Part shown: one piece after another, positions 1 through 6,035 of the stretch
Layout: each line of letters opens with the position of its first letter
How positions within the stretch are numbered: position 1 is the first letter of the stretch
Source of the DNA: Planctomycetota bacterium
GTDB taxonomy: Bacteria > Planctomycetota > Phycisphaerae > Sedimentisphaerales > Anaerohalosphaeraceae
Direction: 5' to 3'
Assembly: GCA_021160785.1 (NCBI GenBank)
Contig: JAGHBX010000124.1
Location: 1 to 9,146, forward strand
Length of the DNA: 9,146 nt
Made by a program: the position numbers and the translations under genes
The notes under the pieces: generated by a model
Seen by the model: only the letters and a program-made list of their open reading frames with translations
What the model was told of the DNA's origin: nothing
Databases searched by the model: none

Positions 1-42
1 AGTCCTGTATCGCCCAATTATGGGGATTTTGCATGTTATCTG

Positions 43-1314
43 TCAGGACACCTGTTGATTTGGTTTATCATGTGGAATTTCGCCGGCTTTTGATAAGGCA
101 ATCTTTGTCAGGATCGGACCAATGACCTCAAAGAAAATACAGGTTGCCGTAACCGTTGTAAGCACGACCGTTCCGATTGTCGTCGCGTGCGGAAGGTTGT
201 ATTTGGCGTCTAACTGAGCAAACTCATGCTTGACAATAAGCGAAAGGCCGATTGCCACGCCCGCTTGCGAGAGAATGCCAAGGCCTATGTATTTTTTGAT
301 TTTACTGTCAACATGACCAATCATGGCCCCGACACGGGCGCCACCGATAAGACCTGCTGTTCGGGCGATTATGTAAACCGCACCAAGGGCGCCCAAAGTC
401 GGCAAGGTTGACAGTTCCAGGTGGGCGCCGGCAAGGCAGAAGAACAGGATGAAAAGCAGCGGCATAATCTCCTGCAGGGGCGCCATAACACGATGAACCA
501 GCGCCTCACGCCTGCTATTAACCAACACAAAACCAACTACCATATTGGTCATAATTAAAGACAGATGCCAACGTAGAGATAAACCTGTGGCCAGGAGGAT
601 GGCCCCAAAAATAATAATTAGAATATCTTTGGAATACTCCAACTTGCGAACCATCTGGCAGAACGCGAATCCGACGATTCCTCCAACAAGAATGCTCAGG
701 CCTATTTCCGTCAAAGGCGATAATATAGCCGGCAGGATACTGCCATTTTGACCGGTTGCCTCTCCTATCAGAAGGTTTTTGGCAAAGGCGGCTGCAAATC
801 CAAAAATGATAATAGCTAAACCATCGTCAAAGCCGACTACCGCATAAAGAGCTTTTGTCAGGCTTCCTTTCGCCTTGCATTCCTGAATTACAGCAACGGT
901 TCCTGCAGGTGCACTGGCAGGCGCCATTGCACCGAAAATAAGCGCCATAGGCAAATCATGCGTCAAAAAATATACTGCAGCGGTAACTACAAAAAAGGCG
1001 GCAAAAGACTCTGCAAGAATAATAGAAATAATTCCCGGACCAAGATGCTTCAGGGTTGACAAGCTAAGTTCTGCACCAATACTAAAGGCGACAAACCCAA
1101 GAGCAACTTCTGTAATGAAAGAAAGGTGCTCCATTGCAGGTTCACCTAAAAGATGCAGCACTGACGGCCCAAAGATAACACCCAGAACCATATAACCAAT
1201 AATAGACGGCAATTTAACCAGCCGAGCCGTATGGCCCATATAGAAACCAACAATTATGACAACCCCCAAAAGGGTCAACGCGGAAAAATCTAAAAATGAA
1301 ATATCCAAACTCAT
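43..1314 (-). CDS. CPA2-type cation/proton antiporter, membrane domain only
   Basis: This 423-aa inner-membrane protein of about 12 hydrophobic segments is a Na+/H+ or K+/H+ exchanger of the monovalent cation:proton antiporter-2 (Na_H_Exchanger, KefB/NapA-like) family. Visible family marks are the N-terminal helix with GYMVLGVIFGPSVL (residues 40-53), an APASAPAGTVAV stretch (131-142) at the place of the unwound TM4 crossing, and a paired FDDG with Asp163-Asp164. The Asp pair is the ion-binding signature of electrogenic CPA2 exchangers. Later come LFFCLAGAHLEL (290-301), an Arg-rich GGARVGA (323-329) and LSQAGVAIGLSL (348-359). There is no C-terminal TrkA-N/RCK or CBS domain; the tail after the last helix is only about 20 residues. 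It is the last gene of the four-gene operon, 56 nt downstream of the EIIA fusion gene. The ATG at 1314 is the best start, although no strong Shine-Dalgarno precedes it. The transported ion cannot be told from sequence. Family call is firm, substrate unknown. Confidence 0.93.
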   Translation of the reverse strand: MSLDISFLDFSALTLLGVVIIVGFYMGHTARLVKLPSIIGYMVLGVIFGPSVLHLLGEPAMEHLSFITEVALGFVAFSIGAELSLSTLKHLGPGIISIILAESFAAFFVVTAAVYFLTHDLPMALIFGAMAPASAPAGTVAVIQECKAKGSLTKALYAVVGFDDGLAIIIFGFAAAFAKNLLIGEATGQNGSILPAILSPLTEIGLSILVGGIVGFAFCQMVRKLEYSKDILIIIFGAILLATGLSLRWHLSLIMTNMVVGFVLVNSRREALVHRVMAPLQEIMPLLFILFFCLAGAHLELSTLPTLGALGAVYIIARTAGLIGGARVGAMIGHVDSKIKKYIGLGILSQAGVAIGLSLIVKHEFAQLDAKYNLPHATTIGTVVLTTVTATCIFFEVIGPILTKIALSKAGEIPHDKPNQQVS

Positions 1315-1370
1315 CTGTGAATACTTTCAATCTGAAATTATACCTACATTCTACTAAGCACGGCTTTGCA

Positions 1371-2177
1371 TTAAAGTGAACCTGCCGCGTAACAAATGTC
1401 ATGGATTGTAACCACCACACCCACACATTTGTTCAGGTCTCCTGTAACACTCTCTATCCGTCGAATAGTTTCATTGCTAAGCCCTTTATCGCCAATAGCC
1501 ATAATCACTTTGCTGAAACTGCTGGGCTTATCACGCCAGAAATCCGCGAAAAGAGGCACTTTCGTCAGATATGCCACCACGTTTTCAGTATTTGCGACAA
1601 CAAGTGAACTTGTTTCTATGCCGGCCAATTTCTCAAGGATGTCTCGGAAAACAGTCTCATCCTGCACAAACACATTAAACTGACACTTTGTTGTTTGCTT
1701 TCTTGTGTCAATTTCGGCACGTGTATGACGAAGGAAGCTTTCACACACAGCTTCAGTTGTTCTTTCAGCTAATATTTCTTTTACTGCACCGGGGATTAAA
1801 AGAGTCTGCGAAATGGCCGAAAGCAATTTGAGGTGCTCGTTGGATTTTGCTTCAGGGGCTATGATAAAAATGATCAGATCAACTTTCTCGCCATCCAACG
1901 CCTCAAAGTCCACGCCATCCGGCACAGTGATAATACCAGCCACAAAATCAGTAATAGATTTAAGCCGGCAATGAGGAATTGCGATACCCTTTCCGAAGCC
2001 AGTTGAGCCAAGCGATTCACGTTCCTCAAGCCCGGCAAGAATCTCCTCATCAGGTACATCTTTTAGAATTGGATTTTTTTTCGCTGCCTGCACAATTTCA
2101 CACAATGCTTCAGGTTTGTCCAAAAACCGAGCACCAGCAACTACACATTCTTTTCGTAAAACATCAATAATTTTCAT
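1371..2177 (-). CDS. PTS EIIA (fructose/Ntr type) domain fused to a C-terminal P-II-like domain
   Basis: This 268-aa cytoplasmic protein has an EIIA domain of the mannitol/fructose/Ntr class at about residues 1-150. It carries the phospho-acceptor motif GIAIPHCR with His69 and the conserved second histidine in the NEHLKLL helix (His115). Residues about 165-268 are extra to the usual ~150-aa family length. They begin CQFNVFVQDE and end VVVTIHDICYAAGSL, which resembles the beta-alpha-beta layout and C-terminus of P-II-like (ferredoxin-fold) signal proteins. That second assignment is inference. No EIIB or EIIC is nearby, so sugar uptake is unlikely and a regulatory role on the neighbouring antiporters is more plausible. 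An upstream in-frame GTG at 2186 exists, but the sequence AGGTGA sits five bases before the ATG at 2177, so that ATG is chosen. The gene lies 9 nt after the CBS antiporter and 56 nt before the second antiporter. Confidence 0.88.
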   Translation of the reverse strand: MKIIDVLRKECVVAGARFLDKPEALCEIVQAAKKNPILKDVPDEEILAGLEERESLGSTGFGKGIAIPHCRLKSITDFVAGIITVPDGVDFEALDGEKVDLIIFIIAPEAKSNEHLKLLSAISQTLLIPGAVKEILAERTTEAVCESFLRHTRAEIDTRKQTTKCQFNVFVQDETVFRDILEKLAGIETSSLVVANTENVVAYLTKVPLFADFWRDKPSSFSKVIMAIGDKGLSNETIRRIESVTGDLNKCVGVVVTIHDICYAAGSL

Positions 2178-2189
2178 CTTTATCACCTA
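2178..2189 (-). promoter_or_regulatory. Shine-Dalgarno overlapping upstream stop codon (translational coupling)
   Basis: Reading the minus strand, the antiporter stop TAG at 2189-2187 runs directly into GTGATAAAG and then ATG at 2177. The string AGGTGA is a six-base match to the anti-Shine-Dalgarno sequence and includes the last two bases of the stop codon. This decides the start of the EIIA fusion gene (ATG at 2177 rather than GTG at 2186) and suggests that ribosomes finishing the antiporter re-initiate on the EIIA gene. Confidence 0.7.
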
Positions 2190-4388
2190 TGTAATAGAAT
2201 TTGGATCACTGCCCCGTTTTTCCTTAAGATACGCCATAATCACTTCGTACACATTGATTTGGCCAACAAGACGCATATCATCACCTACAACCGGAATCTC
2301 ATTGATTTTTTGCTGTATCAGTATGTCAGCCATTTTGCTCAGTGAGGTCGACTCTTTAACGAAATGTGGGTGATCGTCCATAATATCCTGAACGGTTTCG
2401 GCTTCAAAATTGGCGAGGCTTCCAATTGATAATTCGCTGCCTTGTTCGATCATCGCGGCAAAAGGAAACAGGTATCGGACGACTCTATTCATGCGGACTA
2501 CGCCAATAAGAACGCCCCCTTCATCCACTACATAGATATGTCTTGTTCGTGAATCCTTGACAATCGAGGCAAGAAGGTCTTCAATGCTTTGCTTTCTGTC
2601 GATTACAGTAGGCTCTTTCACCAGGAGATGTTGGATGTCGGCTACTTTCATATCGCCAAGTTTTATACGGTCGGACATTTTTTCTCCTTCTTTATCAATA
2701 CTGGGACTATACTGTTTTGTCTTTATTGGTCTTTGTCTGCTAATGACCTCTTTGTCTATTAACTTGCGAATCCTCGCTTTATCAATAATGCCGATTGGTG
2801 CATTGCCATTACCCTTCTTCATTACAGGCATCTGGTCAATACCAAATTCGTTCATTCGGCTTACAACATCTTTAAGGGGCATCGTATCAAACACTTTGTC
2901 TTTGACGGGCGCCATAATATCAGAGGCCACCAGCCATGTCCATGAATCCTGATCGACAAGAACATCCTTGAGGCTCTCCAGCGACATCACACCCTTAATG
3001 TTATTCTGTCGATCTACAACAGGATAGACAAGAAAATCATATTGCATGAATGTTTGTGCGGCCTTAATCAATGGTTCGTTTTCCGGAATAAGAACAGGGT
3101 CTGTTTGCATAACATCGGCGACGGTCCATGAATCTATAACGTCCGCCCTGGTTATGTTGCGGCCGGCTTCTCCGCTGAGTTTTATCGCCAGTTTGACCAT
3201 AGGGGGTCCGGTCAACTGAACAATAAAAGTTGTAGCAGCAACTCCAAAGATAATTACATCTCCGAGGGATAGATTCTGATCCACCATAATGCCGGCCAGA
3301 TGCTCACTTGCCATGATAGAAAGACCTATTGCAACGCCTCCTTGCGCAAACAAGCCAAGCCCCAGGTAGCGTCTGACCACCGGCTTACTGCCGGCATATC
3401 GCGCCCCGGCGTATGCTCCGATCATTTTGCCCGCACTGCGTCCAACGACATATATAATAACAATGCTCCAGAGCCAATTCGGCATCTGGGATATGCCTAA
3501 CCGGGCTCCGGCAAGCACAAAAAACAAGACATAAATCGGAGTGGAAAAACTTCGCATAATAGCAAAAAGGTCTTTGCTTCTTCGAGGTAGCATATTAACC
3601 AGAATACAGCCCAACGTCATAGACGTAAGTATCACATCGATGCCCAGATATGCCGCTATGCTGATGAGCAGCAGTATTAACCCGATTGCAAAAGCCAGAC
3701 TTTTTTCCGGTTGTCGAACCCGCTGCACGAGCAGGCGTAAAATCACGGCGCATATTAGTCCTGAAACTACGGCGCCGACGAGATTCAAAGCAACTTTGCC
3801 GGCTTCAATGATAATGGAACCCGAGTTACCTGTAAGTATTTCTGCAACACCTGTCCCCAGACCGTAAAGCGTCATAGCCAGCGCGTCGTCGAGAGCAACG
3901 ATAGCGGTAAGTGAAGTTGTAAGCACCCCCAAGGCGCGATATTCCCACAATACATCAATGGTTGAAGCCGGATCCGTAGCTGAGGCAATGGCGCCAAACA
4001 CAATACCGGCTGCAAGTGCGGCCGGGGCATTGTGAAAAATGTGATACATAAACAAAGCCGTAGGAATGCCGACAAGCAAGAACGCCCCCAGGCCCTCTCC
4101 GAGCAGGATAGCAAAAAACTGCCTGGCGTATTTCCTGAAAGTCTCAGCCTTAAGCTCACCACCCACCAAAAAGCCTATGATGCCAAGTGCAAACATGGTA
4201 AAAGGCTGCAAAGTTGTAACGGCTGTCTGGTTGATTAATTTTAAGCCGCTTTCGCCTACAATCAAGCCTATTACTATGTAGCCCACTACCTGGGGTATAC
4301 GGAGTTTCTGAAAAAAAGAAGCTCCTATCAGTCCGCCAAAAATACTGATACCTAAAATGAAAAGAATGCTGAAATTTATGCTTTCCAC
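2187..4388 (-). CDS. CPA2-type cation/proton antiporter with four C-terminal CBS motifs
   Basis: This 733-aa membrane protein has an antiporter domain at about residues 1-405 and a long cytoplasmic tail. The membrane part shows RIPQVVGYIVIGLIVG (30-45), the TM4-type ATDPAST (137-143), the paired aspartates ALDDAL (Asp167-Asp168), LFFVLAGARLGI (288-299) and LFAQGGVAIGLS (346-357). The tail carries four CBS-type repeats at roughly 424-474, 488-545, 581-637 and 666-720. Each has the usual pattern of an IM/VADVM-like start, a PVV- or QMPV-type strand and a final GV/GI/GQ strand. They would form two Bateman modules, which usually bind adenine nucleotides or related ligands and gate transport. A charged linker separates the pairs (about 546-575). 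Start is GTG at 4388, preceded by GAAGGA ten bases upstream. The gene begins 3 nt after the first EIIA stop and ends 9 nt before the second EIIA start. Ion specificity and ligand are unknown. Confidence 0.93.
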   Translation of the reverse strand: MESINFSILFILGISIFGGLIGASFFQKLRIPQVVGYIVIGLIVGESGLKLINQTAVTTLQPFTMFALGIIGFLVGGELKAETFRKYARQFFAILLGEGLGAFLLVGIPTALFMYHIFHNAPAALAAGIVFGAIASATDPASTIDVLWEYRALGVLTTSLTAIVALDDALAMTLYGLGTGVAEILTGNSGSIIIEAGKVALNLVGAVVSGLICAVILRLLVQRVRQPEKSLAFAIGLILLLISIAAYLGIDVILTSMTLGCILVNMLPRRSKDLFAIMRSFSTPIYVLFFVLAGARLGISQMPNWLWSIVIIYVVGRSAGKMIGAYAGARYAGSKPVVRRYLGLGLFAQGGVAIGLSIMASEHLAGIMVDQNLSLGDVIIFGVAATTFIVQLTGPPMVKLAIKLSGEAGRNITRADVIDSWTVADVMQTDPVLIPENEPLIKAAQTFMQYDFLVYPVVDRQNNIKGVMSLESLKDVLVDQDSWTWLVASDIMAPVKDKVFDTMPLKDVVSRMNEFGIDQMPVMKKGNGNAPIGIIDKARIRKLIDKEVISRQRPIKTKQYSPSIDKEGEKMSDRIKLGDMKVADIQHLLVKEPTVIDRKQSIEDLLASIVKDSRTRHIYVVDEGGVLIGVVRMNRVVRYLFPFAAMIEQGSELSIGSLANFEAETVQDIMDDHPHFVKESTSLSKMADILIQQKINEIPVVGDDMRLVGQINVYEVIMAYLKEKRGSDPNSIT

Positions 4389-4391
4389 AAA

Positions 4392-4859
4392 CTAATCATC
4401 CTTCTGTGTTAAAATTTGATAAAATATTGTTTCGTCGGAAGCATTGATCAAGGCCTGGCGTAATTTATCATCCTTCAACTTTGAACTTACCTTAGCCAGG
4501 AGCCTGAGATGTTCGGCGTGCTGATCTTTACCGGCTGCAATCATAAATATCAGCCGAATGGGCCGGCCATCCAAAGATTCATAATCCGTAATGGGATTTC
4601 GGCAGAGACCAACACACATCACTGGATTCTCTATTGAACTTAACCGTACGTGAGGTACGCCTATACCCAATCCAATGCCGGTGCTCATCAATTCCTCGCG
4701 ATGAAAAATCCCTTCATACAGTTCTTGACGGTCCTTGACCTCTGGGGCAGCGGCAAGACGGTCGATTAATAGTTTAAGAGCATCATTTTTTTTTGAGGTT
4801 TCCAGAACCAACACACGATCAGGATTCAAAACAGTAGATATTTGATTACTAAAGGTCAT
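4392..4859 (-). CDS. Stand-alone PTS EIIA protein, fructose/Ntr (PtsN-like) type
   Basis: This 155-aa cytoplasmic protein matches a single EIIA type-2 domain over its full length. The phospho-acceptor motif is GIGVPHVRL with His70, and the second conserved histidine is in AEHLRLLAKV (His117). The region STGIGLGIG before the active site and SLDGRPIRLIFMI after it are typical of the family. The gene is first in a tight operon, 3 nt ahead of the CBS antiporter. No PTS permease or EIIB is encoded nearby, so it probably acts like EIIA-Ntr, which is known in enterobacteria to control potassium transport and sensing by protein contact according to its phosphorylation. A target among the adjacent antiporters is inference. 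A TTG at 4877 would add six residues, but it lacks a Shine-Dalgarno. GGAG precedes the ATG at 4859 with a somewhat long 12-base spacing, so the exact start is uncertain. Confidence 0.9.
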   Translation of the reverse strand: MTFSNQISTVLNPDRVLVLETSKKNDALKLLIDRLAAAPEVKDRQELYEGIFHREELMSTGIGLGIGVPHVRLSSIENPVMCVGLCRNPITDYESLDGRPIRLIFMIAAGKDQHAEHLRLLAKVSSKLKDDKLRQALINASDETIFYQILTQKDD

Positions 4860-4924
4860 TTCCAGATTATTCTCCAAGTAAATACTTCATAAATTTACAA
4901 GAGTTTAAGCACATAAGACCGACC

Positions 4925-4952
4925 ATAATAGCACCCTATAAGAATCCCGCAA
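4925..4952 (-). promoter_or_regulatory. Candidate sigma-70-type promoter for the EIIA/antiporter operon
   Basis: On the minus strand, TTGCGG (4952-4947) and TATTAT (4930-4925) are 16 bases apart, about 65 bases upstream of the ATG of the first EIIA gene. The -10 matches five of six consensus bases and the -35 only three. It is placed correctly for the operon, but AT-rich spacer DNA makes chance matches common. Confidence 0.3.
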
Positions 4953-5160
4953 GGTTTTTTCTTCTGCAGGTGCAGTACGATCTCCATAAACCGCTCAACC
5001 AGAAACGCTGCCGGCCAAGTGCGATTGCGTGGCTCCATATTCTCCCTGCGACAATCGAACATGCAGAATAACAACAAAATTGGTAACTTACTGCTCATGT
5101 CACTTTCCGAGGACCGAAGTCTATTCTGGGACAGGAGACCAGGCGGCAGGTACGTGAGTA

Positions 5161-5286
5161 CTATTTGACCAAACCATCCAAATACTCATTCGGCAAAAAG
5201 TATAAGATATCATTCCTGAAGTCAACCTGAAGATATGAACAAAAATTCAAGGGTTCGGTACGAATAAAAGAGTTTTGCTCCGACAT
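5161..5286 (-). other. Unrecognised 41-aa open frame with protein-like composition
   Basis: This short minus-strand frame reads MSEQNSFIRTEPLNF at its start and ends NEYLDGLVK before a TAG stop. The middle, YLQVDFRNDILYFLP, has the alternation of hydrophobic and charged residues expected of beta strands. The frame stays open upstream into the response regulator gene, so the N-terminus is undefined. The strong plus-strand -10 box lies just beyond its ATG, and no Shine-Dalgarno is seen. It may be a remnant of a longer gene, a small antisense gene, or chance. No family is recognised. Confidence 0.2.
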
Positions 5287-5301
5287 AGCAGCGGGTATAA
5301 T
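5274..5301 (+). promoter_or_regulatory. Candidate promoter for the response regulator/kinase pair
   Basis: A perfect TATAAT -10 box lies at 5296-5301. A partial -35 (TTTGCT at 5274, spacing 16, or TTGCTC at 5275, spacing 15) sits upstream. Transcription would start near 5308, giving a leader of about 50 bases before the ATG at 5360. The -35 is weak, which would suit an activated or autoregulated promoter, as is common for OmpR-family operons. I saw no clear paired regulator half-sites. Confidence 0.45.
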
Positions 5302-5359
5302 TTCAGCAAAGATACGCAAATGAGGACAATGTGACAATGACAAATATAGTGGACACAAT

Positions 5360-6034
5360 ATGCGGGTGTTGATAGTCGAAGACGAGGCACGGCTTGCCGG
5401 AAACATCGCCCAGGTTCTGAAGGAGAGTGCCAGTCTCGCCGCGGACATATCCACCGACGGAGTCGATGGCCTTCACATGGCCAAGACCAATCCGTATGAC
5501 CTGATTATTCTGGATTTGACGCTTCCCGGAATGGATGGCCTGGATATTCTGAGTGAACTGCGCGCCATGGACATTGCTGTGCCGGTTTTAATACTAACTG
5601 CTCGCAATACGAGAAGCGATATTATAACCGGCCTCAATAGGGGTGGCGACGATTACCTGACCAAGCCGTTCGACATGGGAGAACTGGTTGCCCGCTGCAA
5701 GGCGCTGATTCGCCGTTCCTACGGTCAGCCTCACCCTGTACTTGAAGTTGGTAAACTGAAAGTTGATACGGTTGCCCGCGGCGTAATCTTCGACAACAAG
5801 GATGTGCGTTTGACAGCTATGGAGTATCGGACATTGGAATATCTGGCCATGCGGGCCGGTCAGATTGTCTCCAAAGAGGAATTGCTCGATCATTTGTACG
5901 ATTTCAACTGGGAGCGGTTCTCGAACGTCACGGAAGTGTATATCTCAACGCTCCGCAGAAAGCTCGACCCAGATCGTTCCTTCGATCCAATCGAGACCGT
6001 GCGAGGGCAGGGCTATCGGCTAAAGGACAGTTAG
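5360..6034 (+). CDS. OmpR/PhoB-family DNA-binding response regulator
   Basis: This 224-aa cytoplasmic transcription factor has the standard two-domain layout. The receiver domain (about 1-118) shows the acidic pair Glu7-Asp8 in VEDEA, the phosphorylated Asp52 in IILDLTLPGMDG, Thr80 in LILTARN, and Lys102 in DDYLTKPFD. The winged-helix output domain (about 127-222) includes LTAMEYRTLEYLAMRAGQIVS and ends VRGQGYRLKDS, the usual beta-hairpin wing. Length is normal for the family. The gene is followed after one nucleotide by the histidine kinase, its probable partner. The start ATG at 5360 gives the canonical MRVLIVEDE opening; the ribosome binding site before it is weak. Target genes cannot be read from the sequence. 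The divergent antiporter operon is one possible target by position, but that is inference. Confidence 0.96.
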   Translation: MRVLIVEDEARLAGNIAQVLKESASLAADISTDGVDGLHMAKTNPYDLIILDLTLPGMDGLDILSELRAMDIAVPVLILTARNTRSDIITGLNRGGDDYLTKPFDMGELVARCKALIRRSYGQPHPVLEVGKLKVDTVARGVIFDNKDVRLTAMEYRTLEYLAMRAGQIVSKEELLDHLYDFNWERFSNVTEVYISTLRRKLDPDRSFDPIETVRGQGYRLKDS

Positions 6035-6035
6035 A

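Larger units (their letters stand above)
4860..5359. other. Divergent intergenic region between the antiporter operon and the two-component genes
   Basis: About 500 bases separate the EIIA start on the minus strand from the response regulator start on the plus strand. This is long compared with the other gaps. It holds one candidate promoter in each direction. It also has two small minus-strand frames: 4895-5098 (67 aa from ATG, open further upstream) and 5161-5286 (41 aa from ATG, open further upstream into the regulator gene). Neither frame is recognised and neither has a convincing Shine-Dalgarno. No RNA gene, riboswitch or clear terminator hairpin was found by eye. Confidence 0.6.

Noticed and set aside
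1..50. GTCCTG (2-7) and CAGGAC (44-49) as a terminator after the antiporter operon
   Set aside because: The 6-bp arms are separated by 36 bases and no T run follows on the minus strand; a chance inverted repeat is more likely.
2557..2952. 131-aa plus-strand frame
   Set aside because: It lies wholly antisense to the CBS tail of the antiporter, is rich in Ser, Leu and Ile, and shows no domain or start signal; it is a shadow of the real gene.
3541..3867. 108-aa plus-strand frame
   Set aside because: Antisense to antiporter membrane helices; low-complexity Ser/Thr/Arg/Pro reading.
4895..5098. 67-aa minus-strand frame starting MSSKLPILLLF in the divergent spacer
   Set aside because: Cysteine- and arginine-rich reading without a recognised family; it covers the likely promoter of the EIIA operon. 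Only a weak GGAAAG precedes the ATG, so it is not annotated as a gene.
5594..5893. 99-aa minus-strand frame
   Set aside because: Antisense to the response regulator, whose motifs are intact; no independent evidence.
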